A stretch of 64,000 nucleotides of DNA, from the NCBI GenBank assembly GCA_003254905.1, contig QANU01006828.1, positions 1,121,886 through 1,185,885 on the forward strand, in the 5' to 3' direction. Source of the stretch: Nissolia schottii (Eukaryota > Streptophyta > Magnoliopsida > Fabales > Fabaceae). The position numbers and the translations under genes were made by a program. The notes beneath the pieces are model-generated. The model saw only the letters and a program-made list of their open reading frames with translations, was not told the origin of the DNA and did not search any database. Each line of letters starts with the position of its first letter. Position 1 is the stretch's first letter. Positions 23,000-34,633 of this stretch are shown in pieces.

Positions 23000-25070
23000 A
23001 TAATCTTGCTGCAATGGGGTACCCTCACTCAAGTTGATTACCGCCATCGCCTCGCCCACATATCATATGTAGGAGCTACCATAGCAGCCTCATCCATGAC
23101 TTTGTCGTCAATGCCAACCTCGCTGACGTCCTCTACAACCATCGTGAATTCAGACATGTTTCTGGATAGGGGTGTTGCTAATGCTGAGTGGCGTCTTATG
23201 TTCAGGGATGCCTTTATGGAAAACCTATTTGGTCTCTACTCTGATCATAGCCCATGATTGCTGCGATGCGCTGGTATCCATAGACCTCGGGGGGAAAGCC
23301 CGGCCCGTTCCGTTTCCAAGCTGCTTGGACCAACCATCCTCCTTTCTTTAATGTGGTTCAAATAGCGTGGAATCGAGGCAGACGTGACAAAATTCAATGC
23401 TTGCACAAGGTAAAAATTGATGCCAAAACCTTTCATGTGCGTGTTTGGGCATATTTGTCACAGGAAAAAGCAATTTGAGCGAAGGATTCAGGATATTCAT
23501 CTCTAGCTTGAGAGAGTTGATTCTTTTCTCTCTTTGGCGCATTGAGAGAGAGAGAGCTGCAGGAAGAATACAGGAACATCCTTGTTCAGGAGGAGCTTCT
23601 ATATATGGTACTAGAAATGAAATCTAGAGAAAAGTGGGTGGGTGCAGTTGGGAGAGAGAAATACAAAATTCTTTCATATATATGCAAACTACAATCATCA
23701 GACGCAAGCAGAACCATGTTCACGGTCTATTCTTGGAAGATCTTGACTAATCTCTTTTTCAGGTTAAAGCCTTGAATTTCTTCTATAAGCATCTTTTCTG
23801 CTCCTCTGCTACTGGTGGTGATTTTGGCGCCATAGGAGATATTCAGCTTCCTAGTTTGAGGGAGGAAGAGTGTACTGCATTGACTGCCCCTACTTTGAAT
23901 GAGGAGGTTTGAGATGCCCTTATTTTTCAAGCGTTATTGGGATTTTGTGGGAAATGAGGTGTGGCGGGTGGTTCAAGATGCCTTTGTACGTAGGGGGCTC
24001 TATATATTGATCCGCATTTGGCGAAAACTCTCATTGTCCTTATTCTTAAAACTAAGCAACCGATATATCCGCATGAAGGAGCTCAGGCTCATCAGTTTAT
24101 GTAATGTTATCTACAAAATTGTTACCAAGGTGGTGGTCAATAGGTTGCGTCCCTTTCTTGATGGTTTGATTGGTCCGCTTCAAGCTTGTTTTATTCCAGG
24201 GCGTGGTTCTCCTGATAGCATTATTGTGGCTCAGGAGGTTATCTATTACAGGAAAAAGGCTACAGTGAGAAAAGGTGTCTTGGCTTTCAAAGTGGATCTT
24301 GAAAAAGCCTATGACAGAGTTAATTGGTCGTTCCTTGAGTTTGTGCTTCACTCATTTGGGTTCCCCCTAGCTAGTCATTGTTGATCTCATTAATTATCGG
24401 TTGTGTGCCGTCTGCATCTTTCTTTATCAATCCTTTGGAATGGTTCTAAACTTGAAAGCTTCACACCGTCGCGAGGATTACGACAAGGTGATGATCCATT
24501 ACCACCATATCTCTTAATTAATTTGTCCTATGTATGGAATGCCTTGCGTGTGGTAGTTTTGGAGGCCTTGGTATTCGAGATGCTCACTCAGCTAGCTAGT
24601 ATGGCTTAATTTATTGGGAAAGCAGCTTGCTTGGAGTATTGCTCCAAATGTGGGTCCAAGTTCTTAAGCATAAATATTTAAGGCATAATGATTTTTTAAC
24701 TGATCTTAACTGGAGGGGCTCCTTTATTTGGAACAACATCAATCATCTCAGGTCTCAAGGATGTTGCTCTCGATGTTGGAAGATGCATCACAAGTTCAAC
24801 TATGTGCAGTTGCGTCACATTCTGCTGCAGCATTGCGAAGCCAGCAAGCGTGCTTGGGGGGACATTCAAGAGTTGATTCATCGCAAATTCCTAGATATGT
24901 TAGCTAGACGTGGGTGGGGTAGAGGAAGAATATTAGGAGCTCAAGTAGTAGAGTGCTCCTTGGACAAATTTAGCAGCTGCTATCCATCTAGACTTGGAAT
25001 CCTGTGATTTAGTCTTGTTTTTTTTTTCCCTTTCATTTTTACCCAAAAAAATGGGCTTTTTTTCGGGCTG
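23000..25070 (+). pseudogene. Broken L1-type LINE (endonuclease end, reverse transcriptase, RNase H-like tail)
   Basis: Fragments appear in order but in changing frames. At about 23170-23260, NAEWRLMFRDAF and YSDHSP are the C-terminal end of an endonuclease. At 23540-23780 there is RERELQEEYRNILVQEELL. At 23899-24384 come FFKRYWDFVGNEVWRVVQDAF, ISLCNVIYKIVTKVVVNRL, FIPGRGSPDSIIVAQEV and AFKVDLEKAYDRVNW, the reverse transcriptase core. GLRQGDDPLPPYL follows at about 24475, and VLKHKYLRHNDFL lies further on. The YxDD box region is missing, and stops and shifts are frequent. The end near 25020 has T-rich then A-rich DNA. Confidence 0.85.
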
Positions 25071-25324
25071 TTACTTTCTTTTATAAAAGATGAAAAAAAT
25101 TAGTTCATGTTAGATATTTTTGTGTTTTTTCTCTTGTTATTATTTGTTTGTTTGTTTTATGTTTCGTTTTGTAAGTTTTTATTATTTGTGTTAATGTTTT
25201 GTAAATTTTTATGTTTGTAATTTTATAAAATAAGAATACAAAATAATTAACTATATCAAATGATTTTAAGTAACAAAAAATTGATGAAAGTAAAAAATTT
25301 AAAAACTATTGGACACGGGAGAGA

Positions 25325-26817
25325 CACTACAAGAAAAACACTAAATACAAATAGATTTATAGATAGATATTTAATTACTACAGATGGACTCTAAATTTTA
25401 GAAAAGAATCCATTATATTTACTAATGGATTGATTTCGTCTATTATTGGCGCGTCAGAAGAATTTAGCATAATTTTTACAAACAGATTTAAATTTGTCTA
25501 TAAGTATGGATAATATTAATTAAATCCGTTTGTACTAAAGAAGAATTCAAATCAGTCTGTAATATTAATAAATCAATCTAAAGATGATATATAGTGAATA
25601 AATTCAAAATATGAAAAGATTGTTGTTGCCATGTGGAAACACTACCTTTTCATTTCTTGACTAAACCACTACTACATAGTGCCAAAACTTTTTTTTTATT
25701 ATTTGTTGGATTAAGTCATGGGTTGAATGCATTTAAAACCTTATTTTTTCTTTATTTCTTCTGTTATTAATGAGCAAGGAGAGAAATTCTTCTTTAGACA
25801 CAAATCAAACACTTTAAATTTAGAAAGAAATATAATAAAAGTGAATCATATTATCTTTATTATTTATTTCATCAAATGTTTTTTTAATCCATTAACTAGA
25901 CTCCCTTTTATTTTAGACTTGTATGGAAGAAGAATTTCTTAGAGTAAGGGTGGAGGTAAACTATAAATAGAGAGAACCATTGTGTTTAGGACCAGACAGT
26001 ATATATCAACAAACATCAGAATCATAAAGAGACAGAGAGAAGAGTAAATTAGTACACTTTCTCACTATAGTCAAAACTTAACAGAAAGTGGAATCAGAAA
26101 AGCAGCAACAACTGTAGCTATAACCAATGATGTTCGAAGAACAATAAAACACCAATGAGTACTTGAAATGCTATCAAGCAACAACTCCTCTACACTTCTC
26201 ACCAGAGGGTTCATCATCAAAGCATATTTGTTCAAAATTAAGGAAAAATGCAAACTTAAAAAGTGTCAAAAAGTATAACAAGATGTCACACATCAGTCCA
26301 TACCATTTAGTAGAAGTGGTAAACAAAACTCATGAAGTCACTAAACCTTGGGAAATGCCATTATATGAAATGAAAACCATAAAGTCAAATTTACAAAAGT
26401 TTGAGAAAGGATTTAAAAGAAAATAGCACACATGTCAAAATTCCACATTTCCCATCTAAAAGTATACGATAAGCAGATTCCTGTCAATATCTACTCCAAC
26501 AATGAATGTGCCACAAATGAAAGACGGTAACCCAAAAGAGCAATTAAATCCAATAATACCAGAAATGACAGTGAAAAAAAAAATATAAACTTGTGAATAA
26601 AAGTCATAATTGATAAGGAACATGGGAAGAAGGGGGGGACCCAGGTTGAGACATGGATTTTGAGACATTTTTGTGCATCTGTCCGTAAATCACGTTAGAA
26701 TCTTTATTTTGTAATTACAGACTAAAAATCCGTCTGTAATTAAATAATATTTGTCTGTAATACAGATGAAAAATATCCATCTGTAAAATTCACTTATATT
26801 TCGCATTTTCTGGTAGT
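25325..26817. mobile_element. Non-autonomous CACTA (CMC) element with captured host sequence
   Basis: The left end is CACTACAAGAAAAACACT. The right end, inverted, reads ACTACCAGAAAATGCG. Subterminal TACAGATGGA, ATCCGTCTGTAA and TCTGTAATACAGATG motifs occur on both sides, as expected for CACTA transposase-binding arrays. No transposase is present in its 1.5 kb. The interior holds an amino-acid-transporter-like exon (26071-26253, minus). A 3-bp target duplication was not seen. Confidence 0.65.
26071..26253 (-). pseudogene. Captured exon of an AVT1-type amino-acid transporter
   Basis: The frame reads LNKYALMMNPLVRSVEELL then SSTHWCFIVLRTSLVIATV and AAFLIP. It matches the block in plant vacuolar transporters AVT1A/AVT1B in which a KYALMMNPL-type motif precedes a membrane helix. 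Downstream, where the family continues with its FFG motif, the sequence has a stop. The place of the usual GTAAGT donor reads TTAAGT. No other AVT1 exon was found in the surrounding DNA. I read it as a gene fragment carried by the CACTA element, not a working gene. Confidence 0.6.
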
Positions 26818-26857
26818 TGAAAGAGAGGGATTTTCTGGTAGTTGAAAGAGAGGGGTA
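26805..26857 (+). repeat. Tandem duplication of the CACTA right terminus
   Basis: TTTTCTGGTAGTTGAAAGAG followed by AGGGA occurs twice in direct succession, so the transposon end and about 10 bases of flank are duplicated. Confidence 0.8.
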
Positions 26858-26999
26858 AGAGAGAAAAAGAAAAGTGAGATATATAACACAATAAGGATAA
26901 CAATGTAAACTAATAAAACTAAATCAATTCAGTTCTTATTTTAACAAATTCCAAACATCATAATTGATTTCTAAATCAAATGAAAGATGAAATTAATCT

Positions 27000-29360
27000 A
27001 ATCAGTCTTTTTTTTAATGTAAAAAAAAATGCCACGCGTTACGAAAATTGCAATTTACAAAAATCTATTTTTGAGTAAAAATTCATTGTTATAATGTATA
27101 TTAACTATAGAGTTTATTTTTAACAAAGAATACAAGGTTATAGCTTATGAAAAATGGTCATTAATCTAACTGATCATTTTTTGTGGAAAAAAGAAGGTCA
27201 TTGGCTACGGAAATTACAATTTACCAAAAATTCATTTTTGACTAATAATCCAAGGTTATAGCATATCAACGATAAACGTGGTTTTTGACTAAAAAGACAT
27301 GGTTATACCTTATGAAAGATGACCATTAACATGAGAATTCATTTTTAGTGAAAAACAGAAGTCAGGCTATGAAAATTGCAATTTACCAAAAATTATTTTT
27401 GAGTGAAAATTTAAGGTAACCTACGAAAAATGCATATTAACAATAAAATTTGTTTTTCAAGAAAAGGCTTGACTATAGCCTATGAAAAATGATCATTAAT
27501 CTAATAAGTCATTTTGGGTGAAAAATATAAGGTCATAGGCTACAGAAATTGTAATTTACCGAAAATCATTTTTAGTGACAATCCAAGGCTATTGTCTACG
27601 AAAAATGTATATTAATAATAAACTTTGTTTTTGACAAAAAAAAATACATGATTATAGCTTATGAAAGATTATCATTAATCTAACAAGCTATTTTGAGTGA
27701 AAAATAGAAGGTCATAACCTACAAAAAAAAATGTATATTAACGACAAACTAATTTTTTTCATGAAAAATGCATGGTTATAGCTCATGAAAGATGACCATT
27801 AATTTAATAAGTTGATTTTAGTGAAAAATAGAAGGTCACATGCTACATAAATTGTAACTTGCTAAAAAATATGTTTGAGTGAAAATCGAAGGCATAAACT
27901 TCGAAAAATGCATATTAACGATAAACTTTTTTTATACGAAAAAGTCGTGTCTATAACTTATAAAAGATGATGATTAATCTAAGAAATCATTTTTAGTGAA
28001 AAATAGAAAGTCATACATTACAGATATTGCAATTGACCTAAAATCATTTTTTAGTGAAAATTCAAGGTTATTGCCTATGAAAAATATATGTTAACAATAA
28101 ACTTTGATTTTGATGAAAAAGACATAGGTATCGCCTATTAAAGATGACCATTAATCGAAAAAATCATTTTTAGTGAAAAGTAAGAGGTCATAGGCTATAG
28201 AGATTGTAATTTACCGAGTATCATTTTTAGTTAAAATTCAAGGTTATTGCCTATGAAAAATACATATTAAATAAACTTTAATTTTGACAAAAAGGACATG
28301 ATTATAACCTATGAAAGATGATCATTAATCTAACAAATCATTTTTAGTGAAAAATAGAAGGTCACAGACTACGTAATTTACCGAATATTATTTTTAAGTG
28401 AAAATCCAAGATTATTATCTACGAAAAATACATATTAGCCTATGAAAGACGACCATTAATCTAAAAAGTCATTTTTAGTAAAAAATAGAAGGTCATAGGT
28501 TACAGATATTGTAAATTACCAAAAATCATTTTTTAGTGAAAATTCAAGGTAAGCCTACGAAAAATGCATATTAACGATAAACTTTTTTTTTTTTACGAAA
28601 AAGACATGGCTATAACCTATCAAAGATGATCACTAATCTAAGAAGTTATTTTTTGTGAAAAATAGATGGTCATATGTTACAGAAATTGTAATTTACCCAA
28701 AATCATTTTTGAGTGAAATTTCAATGTTATGCCTAAGAAAAATTCATAGTAATATAGACTTTGTTTTTCACGAAAAAGACGTGGTTATATCCTATGAAAC
28801 ATGATCATTAATCTAAGAAGTCATTTTTAGTTAAAATAGAAGGTACAAAAATTGTAATTTACCAAAAATAATTTTTGAGTGAAAATCCAAGGCTCGAAAA
28901 ATGCATATTAACGATTTGACGAAAAAGACATGGTTATAGGTTATGAAAGACCGACCATTTATTTAAGAAGTCATTTTTAGTGAAAAATAGAAGGTTTTAG
29001 GCTACAGAAATTGAAATTTACCGAAAATAATTTTTGAGTAAAAATACAAGTCTATAACTCTCAAAAAATGCATATTAACGATAAACTTTGTTTTTTACGG
29101 AAAAAAATTGATTATAGCCTATGGAAGATGACCATTAATCTAAGAAGTTGTTTTCTGTGTAAAATAGCAGGTCATAGGTTACAGAAATTGGATTTTAGCG
29201 AATATCATTTTTGAGTGAAAATTAATTGCTATAATGCATATTAACAATGAAGTTTATTTTTAATAAAAAAAGATAAAGTTATAACTTATGAAAAATGGTC
29301 ATTAATCCAAGAAATCATTGTTGAGTGAAAATTAATTTTGAGTGAAAATCTAAACTTAAG
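27000..29360 (+). repeat. Satellite array: about 58-bp monomers in trimers of about 170 bp
   Basis: Three related monomer types alternate. Type A is GACCATTAATCTAAGAAGTC then ATTTTTAGTGAAAAATAGAA. Type B is ATTGTAATTTACCGAAAATC then ATTTTTGAGTGAAAATCCAA. Type C is GCATATTAACGATAAACTTT then GTTTTTGACGAAAAAGACAT. Each monomer is preceded by a GGTYATAGCCTAYGAAA-like block. The type A start recurs near 27149, 27320, 27487, 27669, 27792, 27967, 28145, 28318, 28447, 28625, 28800, 28949, 29127 and 29298. Most steps are about 170-180, and a few are 123-150 where part of a monomer is lost. There are no coding frames. Confidence 0.9.
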
Positions 29361-29812
29361 CAAAGACATGTTCTGTTTACTTTGAAGGCTACTTCATAGG
29401 TGGGAAGTTGTTTGACATAACTTGTAAAATAGAGTATAACAAAAGTAGATTGATACCACTTTCAGACTCTTAACAGTATATGAAGATACTCTAATTCTAA
29501 TGTTCCCAGCTCATATTGTATAGTGGAACTCTTTTCATTGTTTCTTTTGTTCCTGAAATCTTGCACCTAATGATAAGTTAATCATTGACTAATAAGTTAT
29601 ACCAATTGAGTTTATTAACCAAATCATACACGTTGTAGAATGTAGATCATTAACTAACTTATCACTACCAAATAGATAGATCAATTATGAGATTTTTCAT
29701 AGGCACGGTGATGAACATGTTATAATAAACTCAACCAGTCTCAGTTAAACTACTACAAAATATGAGTTCACCACATCATTGATTAATTACCAAGAAGACT
29801 CCATAAAAAAGA

Positions 29813-29935
29813 AGGAGCATGACCTTCTATTTTTTTTAAAAATTGACTTTTTAGATTAATGGTCAATTCTTGTAAACTATAGGCATCCCTTTTTTTTTTT
29901 TTGAGAAAAATAAAAGTTATCGTTAGTAAATATGT
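29813..29935 (-). repeat. Inverted outlying copy of the trimeric satellite
   Basis: Read on the minus strand, GAATTGACCATTAATCTAAA, AAGTCAATTTTT and AAATAGAAGGTCATG match type A of the array. A CTATAGTTTAC block and ACGATAACTTTTA match its neighbours. It lies about 450 bp beyond the array, in opposite orientation. Confidence 0.6.
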
Positions 29936-30803
29936 TTCGACGACAATAGCCTTAGATTTGTTAAACTAAAATTTTAAACTTTGCTTTGTGTCGTCAAGAA
30001 AAACATTTATCAAAGCTTAATTAAGATTGAGTAAAACATTATTTTACAAAGAATCAAAAGAGTAAAAATAAATGTTTTCTACTAAATTCCGAAAATAATT
30101 CAATTTAAATATTAAAGTAAATATAATGTTTTCATTTAATCTATTTGTATTAATTTAAAAACTACATAAAAACTAAAATTATGATTATAGAAATTTTATG
30201 TATTAGAGAAATATATATGATTATATTCACAATAATTCCTTTGTAAATTTTTTTTCAATATATATATAGAAATATATATAATTATATTCACATTAATTTA
30301 TTTTTAAAAAAATTATGATTAAATATTTTTTAAAATTTTTTTATGATTTTAAAATTAAATAAATTTAAATATATATTAAATATTAATTTATTATATAAAT
30401 ATATAGTTATAAATATTTAGTTTATGTCATTCAGGCAACATGGCAATCAATAGAAATGCAAGAAAATGTGAAAATGTTAAATAGTTGTGTGTAATATCAT
30501 AGAGGGTAGTTCCGTACTATGATTTGATAATTTGCAGTATTCTTTTATTGGATGATAATGTAAAATTATTTTATACTATTAGTGCGTAAAAAAATAAATT
30601 CAAGAAGTTATTATACTTTTATTTAAATTAGTTTTTTTATAAAAGAAAAAAGATAAATTTTAACTATATTATATATTTAAATAATTTAATCAATTTGTTT
30701 TTAAAACAAATTTAACTATATATACACTTAATATTTATATAATAAAAATTATAAAATAGATATTTTATTTAGTTTCGTGCATTGCCCGGGACACACATCT
30801 AGT
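29936..30803. mobile_element. AT-rich segment ending in a Helitron-like 3' terminus
   Basis: The segment ends TTTCGTGCATTGCCCGGG, ACACACAT, CTAG, with T following at 30803. Plant Helitrons end in CTRR before a T, preceded by a short hairpin that often reads CCCGTGC(N)GCACGGG. The hairpin here is degenerate. A 5' TC terminus could not be fixed, so the left boundary is only a guess. Confidence 0.3.
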
Positions 30804-31129
30804 GAGATTCTATAACCAAGTTTTTTTTTGGGGAGAAGTGGAAAGAACAAAGAAAACAAACTAAGTTCTACCAACAATGAAACTTATAATTAAGTATTTT
30901 TTTAATTCAACGAAAAATACCTATAATTTGAGGAATTGTTTTCATTTTTCTTCCTTAATTACAGTATTATTTGCTAAAGTGGGTTACACTTGAAGCAGTA
31001 ACACTTCAATAAACACTTCAATAAAAGCTTTTGATGACAAATGGTGCAAAATATTATATAAGACATCATCTAAGCAAGATGCCAAAATCTAAAAAGACAT
31101 TGTTAGTTTTACTAACTAATTTGAATAAT

Positions 31130-31665
31130 GCTAGGTGTACAATTTAAATGTTGTTAATTTATGGTCTACATAGAGACATTAAGTGCACAAATTTTTTTTA
31201 AATGTGAGACTAATTCAAACTGGATTTACGAAACATTAAATAACGAAAAGTAACTGTCACACTCTCTTTATCTCCTCACCATCACTCTAACTGCTTGGAC
31301 TCACTCTATATCATGCACAAACATTTTAAAGAATATACACAAACTTTTCAATAACCAGAAACAAAAATATGACGTAAATGCAAATGTAGACGAAGAAGAA
31401 AACTCGTGTTCATATGCACAAACTTTTGACCAATGACATGCACAAATTTTTGAACAAGCATGCATAAACTTTTCTACATATATGCATAAATATTTGAAAA
31501 CCAAAACAACGAAAATGATGAAAATGAAAATGAAAATTTTTAGATTCATAAAAAATAAGATGGAAACGAAAAAAAATAATGGGAGATTGGGGAAGAATAG
31601 AGAAAAAAAATAAGAAAAAAAAGAAAAAACACATATTAGTAAAAATGAGATGTACAATAATTGAA
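31130..31665 (-). repeat. Dispersed repeat, copy A (unknown class)
   Basis: On the minus strand it starts near TTGTACATCTCATTTTTACT, has the AAAGTTTGTGCATRTG motif several times and ends in AATTGTACACCTAGCATTATT. It shares this order with copies at 49.7 kb and 62.0 kb. The Phe/Cys-rich open frames inside are T-rich translations that differ from copy to copy. Confidence 0.7.
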
Positions 31666-33021
31666 AGATTTATTGTTTTCTTTATGTATTAGAAGTGGCA
31701 ATAGGTTAGATGGCCTTTCCAGATTTATAGCTGTTTTGACCTGACTCAATGCATTTAATAATTTAGTTAAACTAGAGTTTTTAAAACTTGTCAAATTGAA
31801 TAAATTAAGCCTTATTTTAAAACATAGGGCTCGTTTCCTGATTTAAAAGCCGTATTATATTTTTAAGTAAGGTTTTGGGTCATACTCAAAATTTATGTTT
31901 ATGAAATGTGTATAAAATGCGCACGGGTTATTTAAAAGGATAAAAATTCACTTTTGGTTCCTATACGTATCATCATTTTGAATTTATTTAAAGTGATATG
32001 AAATTACTAAGGAAAGATAAATTTCACAACTGTGGTAAATATATACATCCTTAAAAGCACAGTGAAATCATAAACATAGCCGTAGTACTGCTATTTGCAA
32101 TACACTACAAATTAGCCGTTATATCATTATTATTTTTTTGGTCTCTCAACTGCTGCATTGCTAGTCATCACCATTATTATTCAATGCCCATTAGTTCGAG
32201 TTCATGAGAAAATAAAGTAAGAACTCAACTAAAAGGTTTAAAGTTGTTTATGAGATGCTCAAATAATGAACAAACACAATTGACTTTAGTAACAAACAAC
32301 TCCCTTGTTGAACCACCCTATTTTTCAGATTAGAACAATCCTTTCTTGTTTGCTGTGAAGTAGACACCCGGCTGCCTACTTGGTCTAACATGTTCTATTC
32401 AGACAAACATCTTTTATGGTTGGATTTCTATTTTCGATCTGTTTCTGTTATTTTCAGTATTTTACTAAAGAAACAGTGAAAACACGCATTTTTACTAAGT
32501 ATTGTCACTATTTCTTTTTGTAAAATCTTAAAAAATAAAATATAAATTGAAAACAGAAAATGGAAACAAAACAAAAAAGCCCTAAATTCTCCCGGGCTGA
32601 ACGCAAAACACTCCACCGATGCATATGCAAAAAATACAATTTCACTATGAATACCAAGACATTTAGCTCCTCACTGACTAAACACTAGGACAAACAATAG
32701 GGCAAGAATGCTGCAACATACAAATTGATTGCTTTTCAATCGAAACTAACAAGTAAACGACAATTTCTGCATCTGTACATGGTTTTCTGGATGAGTTTGG
32801 CATGTTCTGATCTCCGCAGCAGTTCATTTTCTTTCAACATTTCACATTTTCTTATCAAAAGGATAAGCTACTTATAAACTATTAGTAGTAAGACAAGATA
32901 TACAATAAGGTGCAATCTGTCTTACCAACACAAAAAGGAGGTGCCAACGCAAAAGGAATATTTAGAGATTTGATCAGCGGCCTCCAGTTTCAACCATTAA
33001 AAACTTCTGAGCAGATAATCT
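31666..33021. other. Intergenic region and 3' UTR of the MBD gene
   Basis: AT-rich. A diverged A/T-rich inverted arrangement (TTTCTATTTTCGATC and ATTGAAAACAGAAAATGG) around 32425-32590 may be an old foldback element. The part from about 32720 is probably 3' UTR of the minus-strand gene. Confidence 0.35.
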
Positions 33022-34609
33022 TCACTGTTTAGCAACTTCCTCGAAGGAGCTCTGAGTCACTCGCTTCTTCTTTGTAGGACGGCTGATAGGGTCAACAACA
33101 CCTGATCCCACGCATGGAGTAGGAAACCTTGGTGGTGTTGCCTCATGAAACTTAGCAGAGTCGTCTGGAGCTGCCCATGCTAGTGGACTCACTGCATAAC
33201 ACACATATCATCATTATAACAACAGCAACAACAATATCAACCAAGCCTTGCTCTACCAGGTGGTATCAATTACATAGACCGGGCAAAACCATTAAATCTA
33301 CATATCATGTACAACGATTATCATTTTACCCTCCCAATACATTATAATTTATATATAATATATACCTTGCTCCGGTTCAATAGGTCCGTTGCCTTCATCT
33401 GAAGATTTAAGTTTGGCGGTGCGCTTCCTCACATAGTTTTCTTGCAGTGGCCTTGGAATTTGAAATGAAAACTGTGAAAGAGTGACCCCATCTCTCATAT
33501 ATTGTGGGTGATCCATCAAGAACCTAAAAGCACAGATGCACCAAAGCAAATGTTTAACGAATAATAATAAAAATAAGAATTTTGCTATCTAAGTTAGACA
33601 CTTGTTAAGAAGTGAAAAGTGGAATGTTGAGTTTTTCAGGTTTTCAATGCATTGAAAACTTAAAAAATGTACTTTTTCAATAAAAACTTTCCTTTGCACT
33701 TGTTAGCAAAGCCCTAATAATGATAACAACAAGGCAAGGTAACTTTCAAGGTCACATTGCAAAAACGGTAAAACACAAGCAACAGGAACATACTTTTGGA
33801 TCTCTACCATTGAGCGAAGTCTCTTGCCTGATGGTGCTACATAATACCTGAAATATTAAATCAATATAAAAATAGATTGATGATTGACAAATGAGAATTT
33901 CCATTACAGTAGACTCTAATCCTAGCCCAAAAAAAATCATTAATGGACGGTGGAGCAGTATTAATTTGCTACTGCACAAAGATTTTATCTATTCCTAACA
34001 GACGAAAAAAAGATGCCCAATAATAGACACATACACATCTGCAAATTTGGTGCTTCCTTCACCTCTGATCCGTAGCAGTCGCTCCCATCCAGCCGGAGGC
34101 TGTGCAATGTTTGGCTTATCAATAGCCCAAACCCTGCTGCCATCCTGAGAAATATCCTCTGGATCATCACAAGATACATCAGGCCGCCACTCGCGAGCTT
34201 TTTGACACGTGAAAGGCTGTTGAAGGATATGTTCACGTATTTCTTCATATTTTTCCTTTGTTGGAATCAGCCTCCATTTAAAGCAGGATGCACATTGAAC
34301 AGTGAAAGCACCAACTGATGGCAAAACTCTGGGAGTTTGGCTTGGAGGTTTGCTTCTTAGAACCAAAGAAGGTTTGATCCGAATAGGATTTGCGGCAAGT
34401 TCAAGTTTGTTGTTACCAATTACCGCAGGATCATAAAGGACTATTTGCTTGGATAAGTCATCATTATAGATGTCATTTTCATCATCTGAAGATGATGAAG
34501 AAACATCTATGGGATCTGAAAGATTGCTAGGTTTGTTACTGGGTAAACTTGAACCTGATAAGCCCTCAGCTTCATTCCTGGGTGTAAGGGAAAATTTACC
34601 ACGAAACAT
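33022..34609 (-). CDS. MBD2: Methyl-CpG-binding-domain protein with CW zinc finger (MBD2-like)
   Basis: Four coding exons, 34609-34035, 33847-33794, 33523-33366 and 33191-33022, join in frame to 318 aa. After an acidic serine cluster (about 37-45), residues 101-150 are a CW-type zinc finger: FTVQCASCFKWRLIPT, FTCQKAREWRPDVSC, with W and C spaced as in the family. The MBD follows at about 155-225: AGWERLLRIRGEGSTKFADV, YYVAPSGKRLRSMVEIQKFL, then FSFQIPRPLQENYVRKR. The tail has PLAWAAPDD and a basic PTKKKR, possibly a nuclear signal. This is the layout of Arabidopsis MBD2 and relatives, nuclear proteins of chromatin. Plant MBDs of this branch are reported to bind methyl-CpG weakly or not at all. 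The start is the ATG at 34609, because the frame upstream runs into a splice acceptor. Confidence 0.9.
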
Positions 34610-34633
34610 CTGATTTCTCCTAGAAGTATAGCA

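Noticed and set aside
26163-26668. Further exons of the AVT1-like gene in the CACTA interior
   Set aside because: Frames at 26163-26426 (plus) and 26456-26668 (minus) show no convincing match to the transporter family, so only the 26071-26253 exon is called.
27048-29360. Could the 27-29 kb array be a CRISPR-like or rDNA spacer structure?
   Set aside because: Monomers are contiguous without unique spacers, and no rRNA sequence is nearby. It is an ordinary tandem satellite.
31301-31657. 118-codon Phe/Cys-rich frame, and similar frames at 49937-50313 and 61981-62363
   Set aside because: They are translations of the T-rich dispersed repeat. Frames are not conserved between the three copies.
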